Shown here piece after piece: positions 8,114 to 17,074 of a stretch of DNA of 64,000 bases. Source of the DNA: Roseimaritima ulvae (lineage in GTDB: Bacteria > Planctomycetota > Planctomycetia > Pirellulales > Pirellulaceae); contig NZ_CP042914.1 in NCBI RefSeq assembly GCF_008065135.1, positions 4,321,404-4,385,403 on the forward strand. Direction: 5' to 3'. Each line of letters starts with the position of its first letter. The first letter of the stretch is position 1. The notes under the pieces are model-generated. The model was not told the origin of the DNA. It saw only the letters and a list, made by a program, of their open reading frames with translations, and searched no databases. The translations under genes were made by a program, and so were the position numbers.

Positions 8114-9145
8114 TCAACCATCTCTAACCACTTCGAATCGCACGTGCGGGCGGCTCGACTTGCGAATTTCAAACGCGGGCCGTGTTTGGAATTGCTCGAA
8201 CTGCTCGGTCGCTGCGGCTTGGTCGTAGCCGCCGGCGTGCGTGAACAACAGGTACCGCAGCCGCAGTGGTTGTTCGTCGGTCACCACGATGTCTCCGGAA
8301 AAGCACGGCGATGCGCATAACCAGCCGTCCGCGCGGACATGCCAGGCATTGGGAAACCCGGGATTGTCCGGATGGTCGAAATACGTGATGCCTTCTCGCA
8401 CCCAGCGGCGTTGCTCAGGTGAGCCCGTGGCCGTGACGCCGCTGTAGTCGACCCAGCGATGAGGCTTACCAAAAATCTCCGGTTCACCTTGTTGTCCCGA
8501 GTCCGAGGTCAGCGTGCCTTGCCCAAACGCGGCCGACAGCGTCTTGCTGACTCGCACAGCCAACAGGCCGAAGTTGGTTTTTTCCAGCGTCACCTGCTCA
8601 CGACCGTCCGCCGGCCGAAAAGTGGATTGGATTTCCAGCAGCGATTCGCCGCCGGGCAGCGGAGTCAATTCTGACACCATTTCTTGACTCATCAGCTGAA
8701 CCCCTGCGGCATTGAACCACCCCAATCGTACGGCGATGCGGGCCGAAGAGTCGCCGTCTTCCAACGCCAGCCATTGTTGTTGGCGAATTGAAGTTCCGGC
8801 GTGTTCGGTCCAAAAACTCTCGCCATTGACTTTGTGATGCGCGAACCAAACCGAGCGGTGGTGGTCGTGATCCGGAGCTCCGGGGTGCCCCATGCGGGTC
8901 AGCGACTGGCCGCTGGGGCCGAGCAGGGGATAGAAAAACGGACGCGGAAAATCGGCGTCGAATTGCCACTGCGTGCGGACCACGCCGTCAACTTGAAACT
9001 GCAAGTTATGTCGATCGCCGGGAATCACCACACAGCGTGTCGGTGGGCCAAGAGCTGTGTCGGGGGCCTCGGCAGATGCCCCGATGCTAAATCCCAACGC
9101 CAAGGCCAGAACGGATAAACCAGTGCAGCGATTGCAAAACGTCAT
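8114..9145 (-). CDS. Secreted DUF6807 (PmoA-like) family protein
   Basis: The 343-aa protein has a Sec signal peptide at residues ~1-25 (LSVLALALGFSIGASAEA). The conserved block RPFFYPLLGPSGQSLTR is followed by HPGAPDHDHHRSVWFAHHKVNG, where clustered His/Asp residues form the family hallmark. FDHPDNPGFPNAWHVRADG lies near the C-terminus. This is the DUF6807 family, often annotated 'PmoA family' and abundant in planctomycetes. It is not related in function to particulate methane monooxygenase. A role in sugar or glycoside metabolism is suspected but unproven. It diverges from the zinc-ribbon membrane gene at 9348. Confidence 0.85.
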   Translation of the reverse strand: MTFCNRCTGLSVLALALGFSIGASAEAPDTALGPPTRCVVIPGDRHNLQFQVDGVVRTQWQFDADFPRPFFYPLLGPSGQSLTRMGHPGAPDHDHHRSVWFAHHKVNGESFWTEHAGTSIRQQQWLALEDGDSSARIAVRLGWFNAAGVQLMSQEMVSELTPLPGGESLLEIQSTFRPADGREQVTLEKTNFGLLAVRVSKTLSAAFGQGTLTSDSGQQGEPEIFGKPHRWVDYSGVTATGSPEQRRWVREGITYFDHPDNPGFPNAWHVRADGWLCASPCFSGDIVVTDEQPLRLRYLLFTHAGGYDQAAATEQFEQFQTRPAFEIRKSSRPHVRFEVVRDG

Positions 9146-9347
9146 GGGCAGGAATCCTCGATAGGAATATAGAAACGGGCAGAGCGATGATTTTACTCCG
9201 AGGGCGAAGGGACTGCAGACAACCTCGGTGCTTCCTTGTGGCGGCCTGTATAGCGGTTAAAATTGGGGTTCGCCACACACCGCAGACTCTGCTCGTTTGC
9301 CTGTGGCGATTTCCCCTTGCGCATCCTCATTGCAAAACCGCTGCTCC

Positions 9348-9905
9348 ATGAAACTCCTGTCGGTTCGCTGCAACCACTGTGGGGCGCCTCTCGAAATCCC
9401 CAAATCGGCACGGTATGTCACCTGCGGGTTCTGTGACGCGCAGCTGGCCGTGCATCGCTCTGGCAACGCCTACTCCACGGAATTGCTGGAGGAAATCAAG
9501 CAGACCACCGATGGGCTGGTCCGCGACGTTGCGCAGCTAAAGAAGTCCACCGAAATCGAACAGCTGGATCGTGAGTGGGAACTGCGTCAAAGCGAGTTAC
9601 ATATCCACGGCAAGAACGGGCGGGTGTCCGTTCCGTCCAAAACGGGTGCCTTGTTTGGCAGCGGGTTCGCCGTGGCATTCGGCGTGTTTTGGATGATCAT
9701 GGCCGGCGGCATTACATTCGCAGGTGTGGGCATGGGGGCGCCCGCCGTTATCGGCATTTTTCCTCTGTTTGGATTGGTGTTTATTCTGGTGGCGATTTTC
9801 GGCGGGATTTCGCAGTACCAAAAAGCTGACGAGTACGAGCGAGCTCGCACTCGATACCAGCAGCATCGCCGCAAACTGCTCCAGGCAAACGCCGAGCAAG
9901 AATGA
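9348..9905 (+). CDS. Zinc-ribbon membrane protein
   Basis: The 185-aa protein starts at ATG 9348, because a zinc ribbon begins immediately: CNHCGAPLEIP, then YVTCGFCDAQL, giving two CxxC pairs. A charged helical stretch follows at residues ~45-85. Two hydrophobic segments are at ~100-122 and ~128-150, and a basic C-terminus ends with QHRRKLLQANAEQE. The function is unknown. The stop codon overlaps the start of purN by four bases (ATGA), so translation is probably coupled. Confidence 0.7.
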   Translation: MKLLSVRCNHCGAPLEIPKSARYVTCGFCDAQLAVHRSGNAYSTELLEEIKQTTDGLVRDVAQLKKSTEIEQLDREWELRQSELHIHGKNGRVSVPSKTGALFGSGFAVAFGVFWMIMAGGITFAGVGMGAPAVIGIFPLFGLVFILVAIFGGISQYQKADEYERARTRYQQHRRKLLQANAEQE

Positions 9906-10513
9906 CTACGAAAGACGCCACCATGACTGATTTGCCAACCGCCGTGTTTTTGTCCGGCGGGGGAACCACGCTGAAAAATCTGATTCGCGTTCGCGATGCG
10001 GGGCAGCTGCCGATTGATTTGAAATTGGTAATCAGCAGTAATCCTAAAGCGGGCGGTCTGAACATCGCACAGGCCGCCGGCATCCCGACTCGGGTGGTTC
10101 GCAAACGCGACTACCCTGGTGACGATGCTTACCGCGCCGCGATGTTCGACCCCTGTCGTGAGGCCTGCGTGCAGTTGGTGGTGATGGCCGGCTTCCTAAA
10201 ACACGTGTTGATCCCGGACGACTATGTAGGCCGCGTGCTGAACATTCACCCGTCCTTGATTCCATCCTTCTGCGGTCCTGGGATGTACGGCCAACGGGTC
10301 CACCAAGCGGCGCTGGACAAAGGCGTCAAGGTCAGCGGCTGCACGGTACATCTGGTCGACAACCACTACGACAACGGACCGATCGTGCTGCAGCGGACCT
10401 GTCCGGTGCTGGAAGACGATACGGCCGAAACGCTGGCCGCGCGGGTATTCGAGCAAGAGTGCATCGCCTTCCCCGACGCCATCCGGCAGTTTGTGGCCCG
10501 ACAGGCGAGTTAG
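9902..10513 (+). CDS. purN: Phosphoribosylglycinamide formyltransferase
   Basis: The 203-aa enzyme transfers a formyl group from 10-formyl-tetrahydrofolate to GAR in purine synthesis. The N-terminal LSGGGTTLKNLI is the phosphoribosyl-binding loop. MAGFLKHVLIPDDYVGRVLNIHPSLIPSF contains the catalytic Asn-x-His. GCTVHLVDNHYDNGPIVLQR carries the conserved Asp. The loop after HPSLIPSF is slightly divergent (CGPGMYGQRVH instead of the usual GxGxYGxxVH). Start 9902 overlaps the previous stop; ATG 9923 is a possible alternative. Confidence 0.93.
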   Translation: MTTKDATMTDLPTAVFLSGGGTTLKNLIRVRDAGQLPIDLKLVISSNPKAGGLNIAQAAGIPTRVVRKRDYPGDDAYRAAMFDPCREACVQLVVMAGFLKHVLIPDDYVGRVLNIHPSLIPSFCGPGMYGQRVHQAALDKGVKVSGCTVHLVDNHYDNGPIVLQRTCPVLEDDTAETLAARVFEQECIAFPDAIRQFVARQAS

Positions 10514-10619
10514 CGGACGGATCGACCGTGTCCTAACAATCGACCGTGCTCTAACAGCAGGGATCGGTTAATATAAGACAGACCTTCTACGCTTGTCTGT
10601 CACTTCCGGAATCTCTCTG

Positions 10620-12566
10620 ATGCTGAAACGATCGCTGTCGGTTCCCGTTTGGATGCTGGCTTTGCTGGTGTTGCCCAGTGCCGGCTTGCCCGCGGCTCCT
10701 CCCGAAAAATTAACCTTGCCGGACTTCGCACTCACCGACCATCGCGGTCGCCAATGGACGCAAGCGGATTTTCAAGAAGCTCCGCTGTTATTGGTTGCCT
10801 TTATGGGCACCGAGTGCCCGCTGGCCAAACTGTACGCGGTGCGGTTGAGCGAATTGGATGAACAGTTTGGTGACTCGCTGACGGTGGTTGCGGTCGATTC
10901 CAACAAACAGGATTCGTTGACCGACATCGCCAATTACACCTCCACGCACAACATCGAGTTTCCGGTTTTAAAAGACGGTGGCAACCGCTTCGCCGATCAG
11001 TTGGGTGCCGAACGAACGCCCGAAGTGTTCTTATTCGATTCCGAACGCCAGCTGCGTTATTGGGGCCGTATCGATGACCAGTTTGGAATCGGCTATGCCC
11101 GAGACAAACCCCAGTCCCATGATCTGAAGAACGCCATCGTGGCCTTGCAAACCGGCCGCCGCGTCCGTCCCGAGCGAACTCGCAGCGTGGGCTGCATCAT
11201 CGGTCGCTCCAAACCCACCGACGAAAACGCCACCGTCACGTTTGCAAACACGGTGGCCAACATTTTGCAGAAGCGCTGTGTGGAGTGTCATCGTGAAGGC
11301 GAGGTGGCACCGTTCGCGCTGACCGACTACGAACAGGCTTCGGGCTGGGCCGACATGATCGCCGAAACCGTGGAAGACGGCCGGATGCCACCCTGGCATG
11401 CAGATCCGGCGCATGGTGAGTTCAAGAATTCGCGGCGGCTGACCGACGCCGAATTACAGGCCTTGCGGCAATGGGCCGACGCCGGAGCGCCGCAGGGGGA
11501 TCCGCAAGTCAAAATCGAAGTCCCGCCGCATGTGGCCGGTTGGCAGTTGCCGCGCGAGCCCGATGTGGTGGTTCCCGTCAGCGAGCAACCGGTATCGATC
11601 CAGGCCACCGGCGAAGTCCGCTACCAATATTACCGAGTCGATCCGGGCTTTGAGGAAGACGTCTGGTTGGAGGCCGCCGAGTTGCAGCCGGGAAACCGCC
11701 GCGTGGTCCACCACATCCTGTGTTTCGCGCGGCCTAAGTCCGGTTCGCGGAAGTTAAACGCCGAACGCGGCTTTCTGGTGGGCTATGTCCCCGGCGCTCG
11801 CGTCGAGGGTTTTCCCGCCGGGATGGCCAAGAAGATTGAAGCCGGCAGCGAATTGATCTTTCAGGTTCACTACACTCCAGTGGGCACCCCACAGACCGAT
11901 CAAAGCCGGTTGGGATTGGTGTTCGCCGATGCGGATTCCATCACGCACGAAATCAAAACCTTCAGCGCCGTGCAGGGCCGCTTGAACATCCCGCCGGGTG
12001 CCGCCGACCACGAAGTTTCCGCGGCCACCGATTTATCCGATGCGCTGCTGTTGGGGATGAGTCCCCACATGCATCTACGTGGTAAATCGTTTCGGTATGC
12101 GATCGAACGAGAGGATGGCACGGAGGTGATTCTGGACGTGCCCAATTATGACTTCAATTGGCAAACGACGTATGTTTTGGCCGAGCCGCTGCAGACCAAG
12201 CAGGGCGAGCGCATGTTGTGCACCGCCGTGTTCGACAACAGCGAAGACAACCCCTATAACCCCGATCCCACCAAGACGGTTCGCTGGGGAGACCAAACCG
12301 ATGACGAAATGATGATCGGCTACTTCCACTACGCCGTGCCTCGTCAGGAAACCGCGGAAGCCAAGACCGATCGCGCTGCAAAGCTCCGTGAAATGGTGCA
12401 GCGAGCGGCCGTGATGCGCGTGTTCGAGCGAATTGATACCGACGCGGATGGGGTGATTACGCGCGAGCAAACACCGGTCAAATATCGCGAAGCCTTCGAC
12501 CGGCTAAACGGCAACGGCGACGCGGAATTGACGCGCAAAGAAGTCGAAACGGCAAGATTGCCGTAA
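10620..12566 (+). CDS. Redoxin / cytochrome c / copper monooxygenase-like / EF-hand fusion protein
   Basis: This ~648-aa exported protein has a signal peptide (residues ~1-25). A thioredoxin-fold redoxin domain at ~30-175 includes FMGTECPLAKLYAVRLSELD; it has a single Cys rather than CxxC. A CVECH haem-c motif follows in NILQKRCVECHREGEVAPF. A PHM-like copper type II monooxygenase region includes RRVVHHILCFARP and LGMSPHMHLRGKSF. The C-terminus has EF-hand-like loops (DTDADGVITREQ and NGNGDAELTRKE). This architecture is common in planctomycetes and suggests a periplasmic redox enzyme, but no substrate is known to me. ATG 10620 is chosen because the signal peptide starts there. Confidence 0.85.
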   Translation: MLKRSLSVPVWMLALLVLPSAGLPAAPPEKLTLPDFALTDHRGRQWTQADFQEAPLLLVAFMGTECPLAKLYAVRLSELDEQFGDSLTVVAVDSNKQDSLTDIANYTSTHNIEFPVLKDGGNRFADQLGAERTPEVFLFDSERQLRYWGRIDDQFGIGYARDKPQSHDLKNAIVALQTGRRVRPERTRSVGCIIGRSKPTDENATVTFANTVANILQKRCVECHREGEVAPFALTDYEQASGWADMIAETVEDGRMPPWHADPAHGEFKNSRRLTDAELQALRQWADAGAPQGDPQVKIEVPPHVAGWQLPREPDVVVPVSEQPVSIQATGEVRYQYYRVDPGFEEDVWLEAAELQPGNRRVVHHILCFARPKSGSRKLNAERGFLVGYVPGARVEGFPAGMAKKIEAGSELIFQVHYTPVGTPQTDQSRLGLVFADADSITHEIKTFSAVQGRLNIPPGAADHEVSAATDLSDALLLGMSPHMHLRGKSFRYAIEREDGTEVILDVPNYDFNWQTTYVLAEPLQTKQGERMLCTAVFDNSEDNPYNPDPTKTVRWGDQTDDEMMIGYFHYAVPRQETAEAKTDRAAKLREMVQRAAVMRVFERIDTDADGVITREQTPVKYREAFDRLNGNGDAELTRKEVETARLP

Positions 12567-12584
12567 CGGCCCGTCGCTCGCTCC

Positions 12585-12645
12585 GTAGCTACGCTCGCCA
12601 GAGCGTGGGCGGCGGCCTAAACCACCGTCTGGCGACGGTAGCTAC
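12585..12645. repeat. Pair of inverted GTAG-hairpin elements of two stem types
   Basis: The plus copy is at 12585-12608 (arms CTACGCT/AGCGTGG). The minus copy is at 12622-12645 (arms CTACCGT/ACGGTGG). Both have loop CGCCAG. They are head to head, 13 bp apart, and fill the convergent gap between the redoxin fusion gene and fmt. Confidence 0.85.
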
Positions 12646-12655
12646 GGGTGCTCTG

Positions 12656-13654
12656 CTACGATGCGAAGTGGGCTTTATTCACGTGCGGGTGGCCGCGGAG
12701 GAAATCGGCGGCGGCCATGGCTTTTTTGCCTGCCGGTTGTAATTGATGAATTTGCAGCAAGCGATCGGAAGCGGCTGCGAACAGCGTTTGCCCTTCGACC
12801 ACGATTTGGCCGCAGGCGAGCGACTCGGCGCGGGGCGTGTCGGTGGGTTCCAGGCTGCGGATCGTGATCCGTGTATCCGCTCGGCCCTCGCTTTTTAGCG
12901 TCGTAAAAGCCGTCGGCCAGGGCTGCATGGCTCGCACCTGGCAATCGATCTGGGCGGCCGATTGCGTCCAGTCGATTTGGCCGTCGCTTTTCTGCAACCG
13001 CGGCGCCTTGCAGGCTTGAGCGGGGTCTTGGATTTCGCCCCACGCGCTGTTTCCATCCCACAGGGCGAGGTCGCTCAGCGACTGCAGTGTGGCGGCAACC
13101 CCATCGTCGGCCAAACGCGCTTCCAGTTCACCCGCCGTTTCGTGAGGATCGATTTTCAACGAGCGGCGAACGACGACGGGCCCGCCATCGAGCTTGGGCG
13201 TCATGTGGATCACCGAGACGCCGGTTTCCGTTTCGCCCTTCCACATCGCCCACTGCACCGGAGCGGCGCCGCGATAAGCCGGCAATAGAGAACCGTGCAG
13301 GTTCAAGCCGCCGCAGCGAGCCGCTTGCAGCGCGGCGTCGGAAAGGATCTGTCCGTAATCGCAGACGAACAACACGTCGGCGTTTTGAGCGGCGACGGTG
13401 GCGATCGCTTCGGGATCATTGATCGAAGCCGGGTCAAACAGCTGCAGGTCGTGCGACTGGGCCCATTGCCGGACCGGCGCCGGTGGCGGTCCTTTACGGC
13501 TTTTGCGAACCCGTTCGGGCCGCGTCACCACCAGCGGGATTTCATAGCCCGCCTGGCGGATCGCTTCGAACGAAGGCACCGCAAAGGGACCGGTGCCCAT
13601 CAACACCACTCGTAGAGAGGGCGTTGGTGTGGGTGGGTTAGGCATACCGGGCAA
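12656..13654 (-). CDS. fmt: Methionyl-tRNA formyltransferase
   Basis: The 332-aa enzyme formylates initiator Met-tRNA. VVLMGTGPFAVPSFEAI opens the Rossmann-like domain. The catalytic stretch is NLHGSLLPAYRGAAPVQWA (Asn-His pair plus the SLLP loop), followed by GVSVIHMTPKLDGGPVV. The C-terminal tRNA-binding domain begins near DGQIDWTQSAAQIDCQVRAM. It overlaps the end of def by 17 bp from ATG 13654, or by 8 bp from ATG 13645, giving the classic def-fmt operon. The stop lies in GTAGC, just before the hairpin pair. Confidence 0.95.
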   Translation of the reverse strand: MPGMPNPPTPTPSLRVVLMGTGPFAVPSFEAIRQAGYEIPLVVTRPERVRKSRKGPPPAPVRQWAQSHDLQLFDPASINDPEAIATVAAQNADVLFVCDYGQILSDAALQAARCGGLNLHGSLLPAYRGAAPVQWAMWKGETETGVSVIHMTPKLDGGPVVVRRSLKIDPHETAGELEARLADDGVAATLQSLSDLALWDGNSAWGEIQDPAQACKAPRLQKSDGQIDWTQSAAQIDCQVRAMQPWPTAFTTLKSEGRADTRITIRSLEPTDTPRAESLACGQIVVEGQTLFAAASDRLLQIHQLQPAGKKAMAAADFLRGHPHVNKAHFAS

Positions 13655-14222
13655 TCCATTGCTCGCGTTGTTTGGCTAATTCTTCGTCGCTGGGGATGGC
13701 TCCCCCGGCTTGTTTACTCTTGAAGTCGATTTCGAATTCTTCCAAGGCGCCGCCGAGGTCACGGCGAGCGTCTTCGGTCATCCGGTCGAAGAACATGGTG
13801 CCATCGAGGTGGTCGTTTTCATGCTGTAGAACGCGAGCAAAGAATCCCTCGCACTTCAGCTCGATGGCTTGTCCTTTGAGGTCGTAGGCCGACAGCATGA
13901 TCTGTTTGGAACGCACCACGTCGCCGAACAGTCCGGGCAAGCTGAGGCAGCCTTCGCGATCCGCTTCGCTGCCCTTGGGGCGTTGCAGCACGGGATTGAT
14001 GATCACTCGCTCTTCCCCTTCGCCGCGTTTGCCCGAGGGATTGACGACAAACATCCGCAGCGGCAGGGCCACCTGATTGGCCGCCAGTCCAACGCCTTCG
14101 TGGGCGTACATCAACTCGAGCATTTCTTCGGCCATCATCCGCAATTCTTTGTCAACGCGTTTGATCGGCTGACTTTTGAACCGCAGCATGGGGTGGGGAA
14201 AATGAACGATTTCCAGAGACAT
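13638..14222 (-). CDS. def: Peptide deformylase
   Basis: The 194-aa enzyme removes the N-formyl group from nascent proteins. All three metal-site motifs are present: GVGLAANQV near residue 45, EGCLSLPG near residue 93 (Cys ligand), and QHENDHLDG near residue 133 (two His ligands and catalytic Glu). FDRMT after motif 3 is also typical. It is first in the def-fmt pair and diverges from the SEC-C gene at 14420, with a 197-bp shared upstream region. Confidence 0.96.
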   Translation of the reverse strand: MSLEIVHFPHPMLRFKSQPIKRVDKELRMMAEEMLELMYAHEGVGLAANQVALPLRMFVVNPSGKRGEGEERVIINPVLQRPKGSEADREGCLSLPGLFGDVVRSKQIMLSAYDLKGQAIELKCEGFFARVLQHENDHLDGTMFFDRMTEDARRDLGGALEEFEIDFKSKQAGGAIPSDEELAKQREQWIARYA

Positions 14223-14419
14223 TCGACTGTTTTGGGGAGACTCGGAACAAGCGGGAAAGACCGTCGATCCATCTTATCGGGATTGCCTGGCCTGAGCGAG
14301 GGTGGCGCGGAACGGCAAAAGCTTCGCTACTTTTGCCTTCTGGTTCGCTCTGGTAGAGTCTTTCCAGCGAATCCTCTCACGCGCACCCCCTACACGAAAC
14401 TGCGGAGCCGGTCTTTACG

Positions 14420-16564
14420 ATGACCATCGACACCTATTCTCTCTGTCCTTGCGGCAGCGGCAAAAAAATGAAGTTTTGCAAATGCAAGGATTCGGTTGGC
14501 GAACTGGACCGCGTCTTGAAAATGGTCGAAGGCGGCCAGATGGTGGCCGCCCTGGATCGGCTGAACCAAATCCTCGAAGAGCATCCCTCGGCGGCCTGGG
14601 CCCTGGCCGTGCGTGGACGCCTGCTGCTGGACCTGCGGGAATACAGCACCTTGGCCGACAATGCCGAACGCTTTGTCCGCTTGCAGCCTTCCAATCCGAT
14701 CGCCCTGGCGCAGAAATCCGCCGCTCAGATTTTCAATGGCGACATCAAGCAGGGCACCGAAACTCTGTTGCAGGGATTGAATGAAACCGGCCAGGGCGTC
14801 GACTCGTTTGTGCTGGACGTGGCCTCCGTGTTGTCGCTGGCCCAAGCCCAGTCGCGGTGGTTGTTGACCGCCCAAATGTACGCCTTGTTGACAATGTCCG
14901 CCCAGGGATATCGCGAACAGAGTTCCGCCAACACGATGGAGATGATTCATGGTTCGCCCGGTGTGAACCAGTTGCTCAAATCCCCGCCCGCGCTGCGTGA
15001 ACGTCCCGATGACGTCGAATGGGGCGAACGCTACGACGAAGCGGCCGGGTTGCTGACCAACCAACGCATGTTGTTGGCCGAACCTAAACTCGAATCGCTC
15101 GAGCGTCAGTACCACAACGAACCGGCGATCTTGACCGGGTTGTTGCTATGTGCGGTGTGGCGAGGCGATGTGGAACGGCAGTGCGAATTGTTCCGCAAAC
15201 TATCGGCTTGCGAGTCGCTGGACTTCGAAGAGCGGGCGCAGATGTTGGCGTTGTCCGCCCTGGTCGACCCGGAAGAACGTCCGATCAGCGTCGCCACCAA
15301 GGTCTTGGTCTACGAACTGGAAGACGCTCAGCAATTCGGTGTCGAGTGCGACGCTCAAGAGCGGTTTCTGCGAGTTCCGGACGAACTGTTGAAGTCGCAG
15401 GAAGAATCCGGTGAAGTGCCGCCGCGAGCCGGCTACCAGCTGCTCGATCGCGAGCTGCCCGAAGGGGATGGGCTGCCACAGGCCGCCGATATTCCCAACG
15501 TCGTGGGCACAGCCTTCCTGTTTGGTCGCCAAACCGACCGCGCTCCTCGGTTGGTCGTCCACGTCACCGATATCTACCGCCCGCAAGTTGACGAACTATT
15601 GGCGACGTTCCCCACGCTTACCGAAACCGTAGAAGAAGTCGAACAGAGCGAGGCATTGCTGGAAGTCGTCAGCGCTAATATGCCGGCGATGCAATTCAAC
15701 GGCTCGCGCGCCGAAGCCGCACGCCTGGAACAAGATGTGTTGCGCGAGCGGTTGGTGGAACGCGTGTCGAAAGTGCGGTTGCCGCTGACCGACGGCAAGT
15801 CCTTGGACGAAACCGCCGATGACGATGCGATGAAGCTGCAGCGCACGGCCGTCGTGCGGATCTTGGAAAACTACGACTCCTTGGTGGTCATCGCCGCGGA
15901 TTCGTTGGGAGCCTTGGCCGAGCACTTGAACGTCGACGTATTGCCGCGTCTGAAACCATCGGACGCTTCGGTCGAGGGCATCGCCAATCACGATCTGGGA
16001 CGACTGGACGTCAGCGATGCGGATGCGGAAATGGCCGTGTACGTGCTGCAGCGTGCCAAGCAGGTGTCGTGCACGCCGGCCGTGTTGGCGGCGGCCGACC
16101 GGTTGATCGAACTGGAACCGCAAGGCGATATGAAGCAAGCCAAGCTGTATGCTTACCTGGCCAAGGTCCCGTTGATCCGCGAGCCGGACAAAGCGATGGA
16201 GGTCTTGAAGGAAGCCAAAGCCTGGGCCGATGCAAACGAGCAACCCGACGCCTCGATTCTGCTGGCCATGTTGCCACAGCATCTGATCAGCGGTGACGGC
16301 GAAGGTTTCCAGCAGTGCATGCAGGAATTGACCACCAAATACCGCGAGGACCCGGCCGTGATGGCACGCCTGCAGCAGATGCTGGTGCAGTTCGGGCTGA
16401 TCAATCCCGACGGCACGCCTCGTGGGGCCCCGGCACCCGCAGCTGCGGCACCCGCCTCCAGCGGCCTCTGGACGCCCGATCAAGGCGCTCCGCCAGCCGG
16501 CCCGAGTCCCGCTGCTGGTCAAGGCGAAGGCGGCAGCAAACTGTGGGTGCCCGGCATGGACTGA
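14420..16564 (+). CDS. SEC-C motif protein with TPR-like body
   Basis: The 714-aa protein starts with a zinc-binding SEC-C motif at residues 8-22 (CPCGSGKKMKFCKC), as found at the C-terminus of SecA. A helical-repeat region follows in which residues ~30-130 read as TPR-like (ALDRLNQILEEHPSAAWALAVRG). The middle of the protein is helical without a recognisable enzyme. Residues after ~665 are a Pro/Ala/Gly-rich tail ending KLWVPGMD. It is cytoplasmic, with no signal peptide. A role in binding proteins or ribosomes is plausible but inferred only from SEC-C and TPR. Confidence 0.75.
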   Translation: MTIDTYSLCPCGSGKKMKFCKCKDSVGELDRVLKMVEGGQMVAALDRLNQILEEHPSAAWALAVRGRLLLDLREYSTLADNAERFVRLQPSNPIALAQKSAAQIFNGDIKQGTETLLQGLNETGQGVDSFVLDVASVLSLAQAQSRWLLTAQMYALLTMSAQGYREQSSANTMEMIHGSPGVNQLLKSPPALRERPDDVEWGERYDEAAGLLTNQRMLLAEPKLESLERQYHNEPAILTGLLLCAVWRGDVERQCELFRKLSACESLDFEERAQMLALSALVDPEERPISVATKVLVYELEDAQQFGVECDAQERFLRVPDELLKSQEESGEVPPRAGYQLLDRELPEGDGLPQAADIPNVVGTAFLFGRQTDRAPRLVVHVTDIYRPQVDELLATFPTLTETVEEVEQSEALLEVVSANMPAMQFNGSRAEAARLEQDVLRERLVERVSKVRLPLTDGKSLDETADDDAMKLQRTAVVRILENYDSLVVIAADSLGALAEHLNVDVLPRLKPSDASVEGIANHDLGRLDVSDADAEMAVYVLQRAKQVSCTPAVLAAADRLIELEPQGDMKQAKLYAYLAKVPLIREPDKAMEVLKEAKAWADANEQPDASILLAMLPQHLISGDGEGFQQCMQELTTKYREDPAVMARLQQMLVQFGLINPDGTPRGAPAPAAAAPASSGLWTPDQGAPPAGPSPAAGQGEGGSKLWVPGMD

Positions 16565-17050
16565 TGTCCGCTTGGGAAGTCGTTACGATGCGGTTCCCGT
16601 CGCCAGACGGTGGGCGACGTGCGGTTTAGAGCTGCTCAGCTGCGAAACAGCGGTCGCATATCGCCTGGGACGTGAGCCCCAGGAACTGGCGATCTCAACC
16701 GCAGCGCGGTTCAACAACAGAGCCCAGGGTCGCGCAGCGCACCCTGGGTATTCAGCCCCGTCGCCCGCGAACCCTGAAGGGGTTCAACAAATCTCATTCC
16801 CGCACCCTCCTTTTTAAGGAGGGTCGAGCCTTAGCGAGGGGAAGTTTTTATAAGTTTTGCAGCGGCGCGGTCGCCCTCTCCTCGCTGACGCTCGACTCTC
16901 CCAGAGGGAGAGTGAAGTGGATCCGGCATTAATACACTTCACGTCCCCTTGGGGTCCACTGCGGGAATTGCAAGAGTCCTTGGGTGCGCTGCGCGACCCA
17001 AGGCTTTGTCGTCCGACCGCGTTGCGGTCAATGCATCCTGGGGCTCGCGT
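16565..17050. other. Intergenic region packed with degenerate repeats, no gene seen
   Basis: I see no convincing coding region. The region holds a GTAG-less hairpin at ~16595-16612 (CCCGT, loop CGCCAG, ACGGTGG). Short inverted repeats occur around 16695-16790, for example CCCAGGGT paired with ACCCTGGG. Two copies of the CCCTCCC palindromic family are at 16803-16843 and 16873-16918. Another stretch of small palindromes is at 16935-17035 (CCTTGGGT/ACCCAAGG, CCGCGTTGCGG). It separates convergent genes. Confidence 0.6.
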
Positions 17051-17074
17051 CCACGCTCTGGCGAGCGTAGCTAC
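17051..17074 (-). repeat. GTAG-hairpin element supplying a stop codon
   Basis: Minus-strand copy with arms CTACGCT/AGCGTGG and loop CGCCAG. Its GTAG foot occupies 17074-17071, and the TAG at 17073-17071 is the stop codon of the M1 peptidase gene. Confidence 0.85.

Noticed and set aside
8114-9145. Methane monooxygenase subunit, as the 'PmoA family' name suggests
   Set aside because: DUF6807 proteins are soluble and secreted and lack the membrane helices of PmoA; the family name is misleading.
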